The position numbers and the translations under genes were made by a program. From contig NZ_WHOS01000046.1 of the NCBI RefSeq assembly GCF_013340935.1, positions 1 to 57,664 of the forward strand: 57,664 nt of DNA, written 5' to 3'. The DNA comes from Azospirillum melinis (lineage in GTDB: Bacteria > Pseudomonadota > Alphaproteobacteria > Azospirillales > Azospirillaceae). The notes below the pieces were generated by a model that had not been told where the DNA came from, did no database searches, and saw only the letters and a program-made list of their open reading frames with translations. Below, one piece after another: positions 32,473-41,229 of this stretch; position 1 is the stretch's first letter, and the number at the start of each line of letters is the position of its first letter.

Positions 32473-33498
32473 ATGCCTGCGCCTGCCCAGCCGTCCGTCG
32501 CGGCTCCACTCGCCACCAAGGACGCCGTCCTGCCGATCCGCGACGCGTCGCGCCGGATCGTGCGCGAACTCGGCTTCATGAAGCCGACCCTGGCCGGAAC
32601 GGAATTGCCGGCCTCGGCGGTGCATGCGCTGATCGAGATCGGCAACCGGGGCGGCCTGACCGCGACGGACCTGTGCGACCGGCTTAACCTGGAGAAATCG
32701 AGCGTCAGCCGGATGCTGCGCAAGCTCGTCGACGGTGGGGAACTGGCGGAGGTGAGCAGCGATACGGACGGACGGTCGAAGCGTCTGACCTTGACCGCGC
32801 AGGGGCGGCGGACGCTGGCCGCTATCGACGCCTTCGCCCATGAACAGGTCGGCGGCGCCCTGGCCTGCCTGCCTGCCGGCGACCATGCCATGGTGGTGGA
32901 GGGTCTGCGGCTGTACGCGGAAGCCTTGCAAGCCCGCCGGGCCGCACCGGGCAGCGAATCGAAGGTGGCGGCCCTCCCGGCGGTGCGCATCGAACGGGGC
33001 TATCGGCCCGGACTGATTGGCCGCGCCGTGGAGATGCATGCGCAGTTCTACGCCCGCGCCCATGGCTTCGGCGCCGTCTTCGAAAGCAGGGTCGCCGCCG
33101 GGCTGGCGGAGTTCCTGCCACGACTCGACCGTCCCTGCAACGCCGTCTGGACGGCGCTGGACGGCGACCGCATCGTCGGCACCATCGCCATCGACGGCGA
33201 GGATTTGTCCGGCGACGCGCCAGCTCCCCGGATTGCCCATCTGCGCTGGTTCATCGTCGAGGATGGACGGCGCGGCGGCGGGCTGGGCCGCCGGCTGCTC
33301 GACGAAGCGCTGGCCTTCGCCGACCGCGCCGGCTTCGCCGAAACCCGGCTCTGGACCTTCCGCGGGCTGGACGCCGCCCGGCGCCTCTATGAAGCCGCCG
33401 GCTTCGTCCTTGCCGCCGAATCGCCGGGCTGCCAGTGGGGAACCGAGGTGACCGAGCAATCCTTCGTCAGGCCCTTGGTCCAACCCCGCCGGTCCTGA
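32473..33498 (+). CDS. MarR-GNAT fusion: regulator with acetyltransferase domain
   Basis: One 341-aa protein with two domains. Residues about 25-150 are a MarR winged helix (VHALIEIGNRGGLTATDLCD, NLEKSSVSRMLRKLVDGGEL, SDTDGRSKRLTLTAQGRRTL). Residues about 175-335 are a GNAT acetyltransferase (GAVFESRVAAGLAEFLPRL, then LRWFIVEDGRRGGGLGRRL, and WTFRGLDAARRLYEAAGFVL). The ATG at 32473 gives the normal MarR start. The fused design links DNA binding to an acetyl-CoA enzyme; such fusions exist in bacteria but their signals are mostly unknown. A dyad upstream is its probable operator. Confidence 0.9.
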   Translation: MPAPAQPSVAAPLATKDAVLPIRDASRRIVRELGFMKPTLAGTELPASAVHALIEIGNRGGLTATDLCDRLNLEKSSVSRMLRKLVDGGELAEVSSDTDGRSKRLTLTAQGRRTLAAIDAFAHEQVGGALACLPAGDHAMVVEGLRLYAEALQARRAAPGSESKVAALPAVRIERGYRPGLIGRAVEMHAQFYARAHGFGAVFESRVAAGLAEFLPRLDRPCNAVWTALDGDRIVGTIAIDGEDLSGDAPAPRIAHLRWFIVEDGRRGGGLGRRLLDEALAFADRAGFAETRLWTFRGLDAARRLYEAAGFVLAAESPGCQWGTEVTEQSFVRPLVQPRRS

Positions 33499-33520
33499 CG
33501 GCTCCTTACGCCTTCCCCCC

Positions 33521-33865
33521 TCACGCCTTCACATAGACCCAGGCATCCGCCCCCGACCTCAGCCGGACCATGACGCGCCTGTAATCCGCGACCTCGTAGG
33601 AATCGGCAGCGGCCAGTTCTTCCGGGGTAATCTCGAACAAGGTCCCGGTGACCTCGTCGGCCGGATCGCCGCTTTCGCTGACCACGGGATGGAAGCGCTT
33701 GCCGCTGGTGCGGATCACCTCGGGATCGGTGATCTCCAGCATGTCGCAGCGATAGCCCGGCATGGCGTCCGCCCGCCCGGTGAGCAGCCGGCCGAAGGAC
33801 GCCAGCTGCACATTGTCCTGCTGCAAGGTGCCGTAGGAGAACAGGAGGACTCCATCGTCAGCCAT
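33521..33865 (-). CDS. Gamma-glutamylcyclotransferase-like (AIG2/GGCT) protein
   Basis: A 114-aa protein of the BtrG/GGCT fold: the substrate loop LLFSYGTLQQ near the start, then FHPVVSESGD, DEVTGTLFEITPEELAAADS and a C-terminal strand (DAWVYVKA). The acidic residue after GTLFEIT is where the catalytic Glu falls in this family. It overlaps the VOC gene by 8 bp, so the two are translated together. Confidence 0.85.
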   Translation of the reverse strand: MADDGVLLFSYGTLQQDNVQLASFGRLLTGRADAMPGYRCDMLEITDPEVIRTSGKRFHPVVSESGDPADEVTGTLFEITPEELAAADSYEVADYRRVMVRLRSGADAWVYVKA

Positions 33866-34244
33866 CGACGCCCCTCCCCGCTTCAGAACCGACCCTCAGC
33901 AGGTTGCCGTCGGGATCGATGTGGGCGAACTCACGCAACCCATAGGGCGTGTCGGACACCGCCGTCAGTTGGCCGCCGACGTCTGTCGCCTTCCACGCCG
34001 CGTGCAGGGCGTCGGCGTCGCTGACATAGAGGTAGCAGGCGACGACCGAGCGTTCGGGATCGAGGTCCGGAACACGGGTCAGATGCAGGCCCACCCCGCC
34101 CCAATCGAGGAACCCATAGACCGGATCCGCGGCGGCCTCGTCATAGGCGGTCACCGTGAAGCCGAGGCTCCAGTAATGGGCGAGTGCCGCGCGCACGTCG
34201 CGCACCGGCAGGATCGGCGCCACCCGGTTGAACTGGACGGTCAT
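33858..34244 (-). CDS. VOC-family (glyoxalase/bleomycin-resistance) protein
   Basis: A 128-aa protein of the vicinal-oxygen-chelate fold: VAPILPVRDVRAALAHYWSL at the start, GFLDWGGVGLHLTRVPDL in the middle, and GLREFAHIDPDGNLLRVG at the end. Metal-ligand positions (His/Glu of the first strand and His/Glu near the end) are only partly kept. Often a resistance or detoxification protein. First of a minus-strand pair with the GGCT-like gene. Confidence 0.85.
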   Translation of the reverse strand: MTVQFNRVAPILPVRDVRAALAHYWSLGFTVTAYDEAAADPVYGFLDWGGVGLHLTRVPDLDPERSVVACYLYVSDADALHAAWKATDVGGQLTAVSDTPYGLREFAHIDPDGNLLRVGSEAGRGVDG

Positions 34245-34251
34245 TGCAGCC

Positions 34252-35043
34252 TCACACCAGGATCGAGCCTTCGAGATACAGCACCGCCTGCCCGCCGATC
34301 CTCACCCGGTCGCCGGCCAGTTCGCACAGCAGCTCGCCGCCGCGGGCCGAGACCTGACGGGCCTTCAGCACGGTCTTGCCCAGCCGCTCCGCCCAATAGG
34401 GCGTCAGCATGCAGTGGGTGGAGCCGGTGACCGGGTCCTCCGGAATGCCCTGGGCCGGGGCGAACAGCCGCGACACGAAATCCACACCGTTCTCTCCCGG
34501 TGCAGTGACGCAGACCGCCCACATGTCCAGCTTCGACAGCAGCGCCATGTCCGGCGTCAGCGCCCGCACCGCGTCGGCCGAGTCGTAGACCACCAGATAG
34601 TCGCGCCCGCTCAGGATCGCGACCGGCGCCGGTCCGCCCAAGGCCGCCAGCAGGGTGGGGTCGGGGGTCTCCGCCGGCTGGGGCGGACGGTTGGGGAAAT
34701 CCAGCGTGTAGCGGTCGCCGTCGCGGGTGACCGTCAGCGTGCCGGCCTGCCGGGTTGCGAACTCCATGCGCCCGCGGCCCGGCTCCAGGATGGTGGAGAT
34801 GACGAAGGCGGTCGCCAGCGTGGCATGGCCGCACAGTTCAACCTCCACCGCCGGGGTGAACCAGCGCAGTTCGAACTCTGTGCCGCTGCGGATGAAGAAG
34901 GCGGTCTCCGCCAGATTGTTCTCCGCCGCGATGGCCTGGAGCTGCGCATCGGGCAGCCAGGAGTCCAGCGGCACGACCGCCGCCGGGTTGCCGGCGAAGA
35001 CGCGGTCGGTGAAGGCATCGACCTGATAAATGGGCAGGCGCAT
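34252..35043 (-). CDS. PhzF-family isomerase
   Basis: A 263-aa PhzF/diaminopimelate-epimerase-fold enzyme: LPIYQVDAFTDRVFAGNPAA at the start, the catalytic-Glu region NNLAETAFF, ELCGHATLATAFV, and GIPEDPVTGSTHC in the second half. Start at ATG 35043 gives the standard MRLPIYQVDAF N-terminus; ATG 35070 is also in frame with a site upstream. Its substrate in non-phenazine bacteria is generally unknown. It ends 7 bp before the VOC gene start. Confidence 0.9.
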   Translation of the reverse strand: MRLPIYQVDAFTDRVFAGNPAAVVPLDSWLPDAQLQAIAAENNLAETAFFIRSGTEFELRWFTPAVEVELCGHATLATAFVISTILEPGRGRMEFATRQAGTLTVTRDGDRYTLDFPNRPPQPAETPDPTLLAALGGPAPVAILSGRDYLVVYDSADAVRALTPDMALLSKLDMWAVCVTAPGENGVDFVSRLFAPAQGIPEDPVTGSTHCMLTPYWAERLGKTVLKARQVSARGGELLCELAGDRVRIGGQAVLYLEGSILV

Positions 35044-35125
35044 GGCTTTCCCGGTCAGTGGCCCGGTCATGAATGGGGATCCCTTACGTCTTGGGGGAAC
35101 TCGGTTCCCTGGAAGAGGAGCAGAC

Positions 35126-36163
35126 TCAGCCCGCCTGAACCAGCGAGGCGAAGCGGGCGAGGTCGACGTTGCCGCCGGTAACGACGATGCCGACACGCTT
35201 GCCCCGCACGTCGAACTTGCCGGACATCACCGCGGCGGCGGCGAGGCAGCCTGTCGGCTCGACCATCATCTTCATCCGGCTGGCAAAGAAGCGCATGGAG
35301 TCGACCAGTTCGCCGTCGGTGACGGTCACGATGTCGTCGACCAGCCGCTGGATCACCGGGAAGGTCAGCTGGCCCACCGCACGGCTCTGGGCGCCGTCGG
35401 CGATGGTCTTGGGCGCGTCGATGCGGACGATGGCGCCGCTGCGCAGGCTCTGCTGGGCATCATTGCCGGCTTCCGGCTCGACACCGACGACGCGGCAGCC
35501 GGGGTTCAGCGTCCTGGCGGCGATGACGCAGCCGGACAGCAGCCCGCCGCCGCCGGTCGGCACCACCAGCAGGTCGAGCGGCCCGCCCGTCTGTCCCGCC
35601 TCCTCGATCAGTTCCTTGGCGACGGTGCCCTGGCCGGCCATCACATGCGGATGGTCGAAGGGCGGGATCAGCACGCCGCCCCGTTCCTCCAGCACGCGGG
35701 CGACGGCGGCGTCCGGCGGCTCGGCATAGCGGTCGTACAGCACCACATCGGCGCCATAGCCGCGCGTTGCCGCCAGCTTGGCCGCCGGAGCGTCCTGCGG
35801 CATGACGATGGTGGACTTCACCTTCAGCATCGACGCCGCCAGCGCCAGCGCCTGGGCATGGTTGCCCGACGAATAGGCGACGACGCCCAGCGCGCGCTGC
35901 ACCGGGGTGAAGCGCGACACCGCGTTGTAGGCGCCGCGGATCTTGAAGGCGCCGGTGCGCTGGAAATTCTCGCACTTGAACAGCAGCTCGCCGCCGGTCA
36001 GCGTGTCGGCGGTGCGGCTGGTCAGCACCGGCGTGCGGTGGGCGACGCCGGCGATCCGCTCCGCCGCCCCCGCCACGTCGGCATAGGAGATGGCGAGGCC
36101 GGCAGTGTCGATATTGCTGTCGGCCCCACCATTGGCGACGGCGCTGGTGATCGTGTCGGGCAT
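35126..36163 (-). CDS. Threonine/serine dehydratase
   Basis: PLP enzyme of 345 aa that deaminates threonine to 2-oxobutyrate or serine to pyruvate. The Schiff-base lysine is in FQRTGAFKIRGAYNAV (about K74), with SSGNHAQALALAA and the phosphate loop VPTGGGGLLSG. It stops after the catalytic domain (EPTGCLAAAAVMSG), with no C-terminal ACT domain, so it is the catabolic/short type rather than isoleucine-feedback-regulated IlvA. It runs into the PhzF gene with an 82-bp gap. Confidence 0.92.
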   Translation of the reverse strand: MPDTITSAVANGGADSNIDTAGLAISYADVAGAAERIAGVAHRTPVLTSRTADTLTGGELLFKCENFQRTGAFKIRGAYNAVSRFTPVQRALGVVAYSSGNHAQALALAASMLKVKSTIVMPQDAPAAKLAATRGYGADVVLYDRYAEPPDAAVARVLEERGGVLIPPFDHPHVMAGQGTVAKELIEEAGQTGGPLDLLVVPTGGGGLLSGCVIAARTLNPGCRVVGVEPEAGNDAQQSLRSGAIVRIDAPKTIADGAQSRAVGQLTFPVIQRLVDDIVTVTDGELVDSMRFFASRMKMMVEPTGCLAAAAVMSGKFDVRGKRVGIVVTGGNVDLARFASLVQAG

Positions 36164-36206
36164 GGCGGCGGTGCTCCCCCTCCCCCCGGTGTCTTGGTCC
36201 GGGGTC

Positions 36207-36641
36207 TTATTCCAGATCGGTGAACAGGAAGGCCTGCTCGTGCCGCTTCAGCCCGGCCTGCTCGTAGAAGCTGATGGCCTTGGGTGCCGACAGCAGCAGG
36301 CACATGGTGCCCGGTCCCACCGCGTCGCGGGTGCGGCGCATCAGTTCCTTGCCGATTCCGTGCCCCTGAAGGGCACGGTCGACGGCGAGGTCGGACAGGT
36401 AGCAGCAATAGACGAAGTCTGTGATCGAGCGGGCGACGCCGACCAGCCGGCCTTCGTGCCTTGCGGTGATGATCAGGCCGGCGTTGCGCAGCATCGCCTC
36501 CACCCGGGGGCGGTCGCCCACGGGCCGGCGTTCCGCCAGCCCGGAGCGTTCCAGAACGTCGATGAACGCGTCCGCGCTCAGCTCCGGTTCGACCGCATAG
36601 TCGATTTGGACAATGTCGCCCTGAATGGATTTGTCGGCCAT
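36207..36641 (-). CDS. GNAT-family N-acetyltransferase
   Basis: A 144-aa minimal GNAT. It has IITARHEGRLVGVARSITDF, the acetyl-CoA loop DRALQGHGIGKELMRRTRDA (near residue 90) and the usual C-terminal LLLSAPKAISFYEQAGLKRH. Acceptor unknown. It begins 4 bp after the DUF1127 gene stop, so the two are likely co-transcribed from the DUF1127 promoter. Confidence 0.87.
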   Translation of the reverse strand: MADKSIQGDIVQIDYAVEPELSADAFIDVLERSGLAERRPVGDRPRVEAMLRNAGLIITARHEGRLVGVARSITDFVYCCYLSDLAVDRALQGHGIGKELMRRTRDAVGPGTMCLLLSAPKAISFYEQAGLKRHEQAFLFTDLE

Positions 36642-36645
36642 CGTG

Positions 36646-36897
36646 TCATCCCCGCCAGAACGGCTTCGACACCTCCTGCTCCACCTCGGACCGGCTGACG
36701 CCGATGTCCTTCAGCAGATGGTCGTCGAGCCCCATGAGTGCATGACGTTGTTTGCGCCGTTCCATCACGGAAAACAACACGTCGAGCAGCCGCCAGAGGG
36801 GACGGCGGGCGACACGGGTGACGCGGTTGGCGGCCGGAACGGCGCTCTGGGCTGCCGTGTAAAGGCCGGAACTGCGGGTCACGTCGGTCTGGCGCAT
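36646..36897 (-). CDS. DUF1127 small protein
   Basis: An 83-aa basic protein whose C-terminus is the DUF1127 (YjiS-like) motif: VMERRKQRHALMGLDDHLLK, then DIGVSRSEVEQEV. DUF1127 proteins are Arg-rich regulators of metabolism and RNA in alphaproteobacteria. ATG 36897 follows TGGAGGATC. A strong sigma-70-like promoter lies 52 bp upstream. Confidence 0.88.
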   Translation of the reverse strand: MRQTDVTRSSGLYTAAQSAVPAANRVTRVARRPLWRLLDVLFSVMERRKQRHALMGLDDHLLKDIGVSRSEVEQEVSKPFWRG

Positions 36898-37242
36898 CGG
36901 ATCCTCCATAATCTGGCGCACAACGCTCGAACAATCGAGACAATCAGGATTATGGAGACGAAATCGGCGGGGTCAAACGGAACATTGTCACCATTACATT
37001 TCCGATATCGGATGTATCTTTTCGGCCACAGGCCGGCCTGACCCGCGCGACGGGGACAATGGCACAAGTGCAGAGACAGTCAGGCAATGGGGCAGGACCG
37101 AGGAAACGCCTGAATTTTGAACGACTCTACCAAAGTCGGGCGGACGATTGGGCAGGGCGGCGGAGCGGTCATCGGCACAAGGGGTACAATCTGCCGCCTC
37201 GAAATGAGTTGTCACTCCGAACAGTCAGCCCCCGCTAAGCAG
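36898..37242. other. Intergenic region between DUF1127 and DedA genes
   Basis: 345 bp with no convincing gene. It holds the DUF1127 promoter (36949-36976) and a perfect palindrome TCCGATATCGGA (37001-37012) just upstream of it, which may be an operator. The part from about 37060 to 37242 shows no recognisable feature; short open frames there have no ribosome site. Confidence 0.6.
36949..36976 (-). promoter_or_regulatory. Sigma-70-like promoter for DUF1127/GNAT
   Basis: On the minus strand TTGACC (36971-36976) and CATAAT (36949-36954) have a 16-bp spacer. Five of six bases match at each hexamer. It reads into the DUF1127 gene. Confidence 0.6.
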
Positions 37243-38025
37243 CTAGCAGCCCGTTCTTTCCGGTGCCCCCTCGACGGGCGGAGCGGGCACACAGGATTTC
37301 GCCGCCCCTTGTCCCATGCCGCCCTCCGCGGCCGGTACGGGGCGGTCCCCCACGCCGCTCCTGTCGTAACCGGTCCAGGCGAGATGGCCCGGCGACATCA
37401 GCAGCGGCGCCCAGATCACGGCCGACAGGACGTTGAACGCCTGAAACTTCCGATGGGGCATCGCCATCATGCCGGCCGTCGTCGGCACCACCGCACGCAG
37501 TGGGCCGATGAAGCGCGCCAGGAACACGCTCTTGCTGCCATGCCGGAGAAAGAAGGCTTCGCCACGGCCGCGCAGTTCGGGATGCCTGCTGAGGGGCCAG
37601 AGCCGGAACATGCGCTCGCCATAGCGCCGGCCCAGCCAGTAGGAGGTGGCGTCCCCCAGGATGGCGCCGCCCGCAATCGCCAGATAGACCGACCAGAAAT
37701 CGAGAACGCCCGCGGCGACAAGCGCGCCGCTCGCGGTCAGCATGACGACGCCGGGGATGAGAAGCCCGACGAGCGTCAGCCCCTCCGCGAAGGCCATCAG
37801 GAAGATGATGATCTCCGCCCAGTCCGCGTGCGTTTCGATGAAGCCCGCGAGCGCGGTCCCATAGGCCGCGAAATCCGCAAGCCCCGTCAGCACGGTGTCC
37901 GCGCCCGCGTCGTCTGGCACCTCGAAGGGGGCTGGCAGCAGGGGCCGGGCGGGTCCGGATCGATCATGACGAGGGCCTTTGTCCTTATCGCGGTTCAGGC
38001 GCTTCACAGCTGGGCCCTTCGCCAT
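37243..38025 (-). CDS. DedA/VTT-family membrane protein
   Basis: A 260-aa membrane protein of the SNARE-associated/DedA family (lipid transport or undecaprenyl-phosphate recycling). Core: IIFLMAFAEGLTLVGLLIPG, the re-entrant VVMLTASGALVAAGVLDFWS, ILGDATSYWLGRRYGERMFR, and the conserved Arg in FLARFIGPLRAVVPTTAGMM. The start at ATG 38025 was chosen to avoid a low-complexity antisense-like extension upstream. It has a long hydrophilic N-terminus and a Pro/Ala-rich tail. Confidence 0.87.
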   Translation of the reverse strand: MAKGPAVKRLNRDKDKGPRHDRSGPARPLLPAPFEVPDDAGADTVLTGLADFAAYGTALAGFIETHADWAEIIIFLMAFAEGLTLVGLLIPGVVMLTASGALVAAGVLDFWSVYLAIAGGAILGDATSYWLGRRYGERMFRLWPLSRHPELRGRGEAFFLRHGSKSVFLARFIGPLRAVVPTTAGMMAMPHRKFQAFNVLSAVIWAPLLMSPGHLAWTGYDRSGVGDRPVPAAEGGMGQGAAKSCVPAPPVEGAPERTGC

Positions 38026-38098
38026 GGCCGTACAAGACCGCGCCGTTCGGTTTATGGCGCGGGTGTGGAAAGAACGGCGGGCCGCGGCTTGGCGGCGT

Positions 38099-39067
38099 TC
38101 AATGCCAAAGCCCGGACGCACGCCAGCGCGGTCGATGGGCAGGCGGCGCGAGGTGACCCGGGAGCGCGATCGACCGTGTCTCAAAAGCCGGTCGCAGGGA
38201 CTCGACCTGTCGGAGCGCAAGAAGGCGTTCGATGCGCTCTTCGGTAGCGGGATGCGTGCGCAGCACAGACGGGTGCGGATTCCGCCTTCCGGGGAACAGC
38301 ATGCGCTCCCAGAAACCGGGATCGTAGCGCTGGAGTTTGGCCAGAGCGGAGGCCAATCCCGCAGGATCCCCGCTGATCGCAGCCGCGTCCAAGTCAGCGT
38401 CGAACTCCCGCGTTCGGGACAGGGTGAGTTGGATAAGCGTGTTGACGGTGGGCGCCCCTAGGAGCAGGGCGATCAACAGCCAGGGGACTCCTTCCTGCTC
38501 CGCCAGCATCGACGGCAGGGTCAAGAACAGAAGGACGATCCCGGTGGTCGCCATGGCTCCCGTGACCCGGCTGATGATGTCGGCCAGCCCCATGATGAAT
38601 AGGTCATGGTTCCGGACATGGCTGACCTCGTGGGCAAGGACGCCGACGAGCTCACGCAGGTTCATGGCCCTCAGGAGGCCGTCCGTCAGAACGATGGCGC
38701 TTCTGCTCGCGGACCCTACGGCGAAGGCATTCGGCACCGGCGTTGGCAGGTAATGCAGTCCGGGGATATTGTGCAGCCCGGCCCACCGGGCCAGAGCCGC
38801 GAGCGCGTCCTGAACCTCCGGAAGCTCGGATCGGCGAAGGCGGCGGGCTCCGTACAGTCCCAGGATGACCTGAGGCGAAATGGATGGGCTGAACGCCACC
38901 GCCATTCCGATGAGGATGATGACCCACAGGATCCCCGCCGGTCCCAAGAGCAGCCAGCCGATGGCCGCGGCGAGCAAAGTCAGGCCTCCCACCAGCAGGA
39001 TGGACTGCACCACGTTGCGGAGCTTGTGTCGACGAAGCTCCTGTTCATTGAGGTGAAGCGCGTGCAT
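38099..39067 (-). CDS. M48-family zinc metalloprotease, HtpX-like
   Basis: A 322-aa membrane protease for misfolded membrane proteins. Two N-terminal helices (SILLVGGLTLLAAAIGWLLL; ILWVIILIGMAVAFSP), then VPNAFAVGSASRSAIVLTDG and the zinc motif LVGVLAHEVSHVRNHD (H146, E147, H150), with the third ligand in RTREFDADLDAAAISG. It ends with a short tail after HPATEERIERLLALR. Two further hydrophobic helices follow the HEXXH. Its stress role fits the DedA and ferritin-like neighbours. Confidence 0.9.
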   Translation of the reverse strand: MHALHLNEQELRRHKLRNVVQSILLVGGLTLLAAAIGWLLLGPAGILWVIILIGMAVAFSPSISPQVILGLYGARRLRRSELPEVQDALAALARWAGLHNIPGLHYLPTPVPNAFAVGSASRSAIVLTDGLLRAMNLRELVGVLAHEVSHVRNHDLFIMGLADIISRVTGAMATTGIVLLFLTLPSMLAEQEGVPWLLIALLLGAPTVNTLIQLTLSRTREFDADLDAAAISGDPAGLASALAKLQRYDPGFWERMLFPGRRNPHPSVLRTHPATEERIERLLALRQVESLRPAFETRSIALPGHLAPPAHRPRWRASGLWH

Positions 39068-39264
39068 GGTTGCCCGTCTTCCGGGTTTGCTATGCACGAA
39101 GATTTCGGAAGTGCCTACCGCCCGGTCAAGACAGCATGGCATCGTTGCGGCCTGTTCCACGAACGTGGCCTCGGCCCAAGTTACGCCCTGGCGTCGTCAC
39201 GTCGCTGCGAGGCACCATGGTGGCAAGGCGGCCGCCGCGCGTCGGCATGGCCGCCGCCGAGCCG

Positions 39265-39762
39265 TCACGCCGCCTTGAAGGCGCGCTGATTGACCTCGCC
39301 CTCGGCAAGCTGGGTCAGCTTCTCATCCGTCGCCTTTTCCTCGCTGAGCGTCTCATCGAGCAGCTTGGCGATGTCCGTCATACCGCACGTCTCCGCCAGC
39401 GTCCGGAGGGAGCCGTAGCTGGCAATCTCGTAATGCTCGACCTTCTGGGCGGCCATGATCAGGGCGACATCAAGGACCTCCGGCGAGAGACCCTCCTCCA
39501 TGATCTCCTCGGCTTCCTCGATCAGCCCCTGGGTGGCTTCGCAGGTGTTGCCCGTGGGGTCGGCCTGGAGGATCTGGAAGATCTGCTCCAGACGCTTTAC
39601 CTGCCCATCCGTCTCCTTGAGGTGGGTCTGGAATGCCTGCTTCAGCTGGGGAGATGACGCCGCGTCCGCCATCGCGGGCAGCGCCTCGAGGATTTGGGTC
39701 TCGGAACTGTATGCATCCTGAAGCTCCTCGATGAGGAGATCCTTGAGTGCTTCCTTGGACAT
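39265..39762 (-). CDS. DUF892/YciF-type ferritin-like protein
   Basis: A 165-aa helical-bundle protein: LLIEELQDAYSSETQILEAL, then QLKQAFQTHLKETDGQVKRL, IMAAQKVEHYEIASYGSLRT and LDETLSEEKATDEKLTQLAE. Glu/His pairs (EELQDAYSSE, EHYE, EEKATDE) fit a ferritin-like di-iron site. YciF proteins are stress-induced. It is 197 bp upstream of the HtpX gene, same strand; that gap holds no gene. Confidence 0.88.
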   Translation of the reverse strand: MSKEALKDLLIEELQDAYSSETQILEALPAMADAASSPQLKQAFQTHLKETDGQVKRLEQIFQILQADPTGNTCEATQGLIEEAEEIMEEGLSPEVLDVALIMAAQKVEHYEIASYGSLRTLAETCGMTDIAKLLDETLSEEKATDEKLTQLAEGEVNQRAFKAA

Positions 39763-40048
39763 GTGGGTGCTCCTGACGGCTGTTTCCGGTGAAGGCGGTT
39801 AACGAGTGCGCGCTAACCTCAACAGGGATGCAGCACATTCCTTGCGAGCGAATCCTGGGATTGACCGTCGGTACAGCAAGCGCTGGTTGATCGCCGTGAT
39901 TGGGCTGCGGGCTTCGGTGACCACAGGATCACGACCGTTGCTTCCGCCGTCATTGGCGAAGAGGCCACGCGCGCCACTGGGATGCGCATCGCAAAGTCTG
40001 GCCTGTACGCCGCTCCGACGCAGAGCGCCTCAGGAGCCCTCCAAAACC
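39763..40048. other. Intergenic region before an aldo/keto reductase
   Basis: 286 bp between the ferritin-like gene start (minus strand) and the aldo/keto reductase stop. Short open frames exist on both strands but none has a ribosome site or recognisable protein. I see no repeat or tRNA here. Confidence 0.5.
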
Positions 40049-41083
40049 TCAGACGGGCATCGGATTGAGCCGGGCGAAGCCCTCCTGCGTGCGGTACGGG
40101 TAATAGGGGTAGGCGGGCATCACGTCGCTGGCCGCGTCGAGACGAGCGATCTGCCCGGGATCGAGCGTCCAGCCGATGGCCCCCAGATTGTCGCGCAGTT
40201 GCGCCTCGTTGCGGGCGCCGATGATCACCGAGGAGACGGTCGGCCGCGCGAGCAGCCAGGCGATGGCAACCTGGGGAACGCTGCGCCCGGTCTCCGCCGC
40301 CACGGCGTCCAACGCATCGACGATGCGGTAGAGGCGCTCCTCGTCGACCGGCGGCCCCCACTGGGCGGTGTCGTGCAGGCGGCTGCCCTGCGGGATCGGC
40401 TGGCCCCGGCGGATTTTGCCGGTCAGCCTGCCCCAGCCGAGCGGGCTCCAGACCAGCGCGCCGACCTTCTGGTCGAGGCCAAGCGGCATCAGCTCCCATT
40501 CATAGTCGCGCCCGGTCAGCGAATAATAGACCTGATGCACGACATGGCGCGGCCAGCCATGGCGGTCGGCGATGGCGAGCGACTTCATCAGCTGCCAGCC
40601 CGCGAAGTTCGAGGCGCCGATGTAACGCACCTTCCCGGCGCGGACGAGCGTGTCCAGCGTGTGCAGCACCTCCTCCACCGGCGTGAAGGCATCGAAGGCG
40701 TGCAGTTGGAGCAGGTCGATGTAATCCGTCCCGAGCCGGCGGAGCGCCGCCTCCACGGCGCCGATCAGCCGATGGCGGGAAAGACCGGCGTCGTTCGGCC
40801 CGTCGCCCATCGGCAACCCGGTCTTGGTCGAGATCAGCAGTTTGTCGCGCCGCCCGCGGATGGCGGCGCCGAGCACCTCCTCCGAGCCGCCGTCCGAATA
40901 GACGTCGGCGGTGTCGAAGAGCGTGACCCCGGCATCGAGGCAGATGTCGATCAGCCGGCGGGCATCCTCGACGTCGCTGTTCCCCCAAGCCGAGAACAGC
41001 GGCCCCTTGCCGCCGAAGGTGCCGGTCCCAAAGCTGAGCGCGGGCACCTTGAGGCCCGATGCGCCGAGTGTCCGGTACTCCAT
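40049..41083 (-). CDS. Aldo/keto reductase
   Basis: NADPH-dependent reductase of 344 aa with a TIM-barrel pattern. The start is MEYRTLGASGLKVPALSFGT. The catalytic Asp/Tyr lie in LFDTADVYSDGGSEEVLG, Lys in RDKLLISTKTGLP, His in LLQLHAFDAFTPVEEVLHTL. The cofactor end is SSVIIGARNEAQLRDNLGAI. It is divergent from a LysR gene 146 bp away, its probable regulator. Confidence 0.92.
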   Translation of the reverse strand: MEYRTLGASGLKVPALSFGTGTFGGKGPLFSAWGNSDVEDARRLIDICLDAGVTLFDTADVYSDGGSEEVLGAAIRGRRDKLLISTKTGLPMGDGPNDAGLSRHRLIGAVEAALRRLGTDYIDLLQLHAFDAFTPVEEVLHTLDTLVRAGKVRYIGASNFAGWQLMKSLAIADRHGWPRHVVHQVYYSLTGRDYEWELMPLGLDQKVGALVWSPLGWGRLTGKIRRGQPIPQGSRLHDTAQWGPPVDEERLYRIVDALDAVAAETGRSVPQVAIAWLLARPTVSSVIIGARNEAQLRDNLGAIGWTLDPGQIARLDAASDVMPAYPYYPYRTQEGFARLNPMPV

Positions 41084-41229
41084 GTCCTGTCCTTCCCTGA
41101 TCGAGGCCGTCGCGGTCGCCGATGGCGATGAGGGCGGCCGCCTGCCAAGGATATAGCCGACGGAGCAGCTGTGAATTAGGCTGCCGCCAGTCTCAGGACT
41201 TGTGACGCGGGGTCATCGTTGTGACGCGG

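Noticed and set aside
34252..35043. Phenazine biosynthesis gene
   Set aside because: Only the PhzF fold is present; no phzA-G partners occur in the window.
39763..40048. Transposase remnant in the gap before the aldo/keto reductase
   Set aside because: Short frames there show no DDE, HTH or other transposase motif and no terminal repeats.
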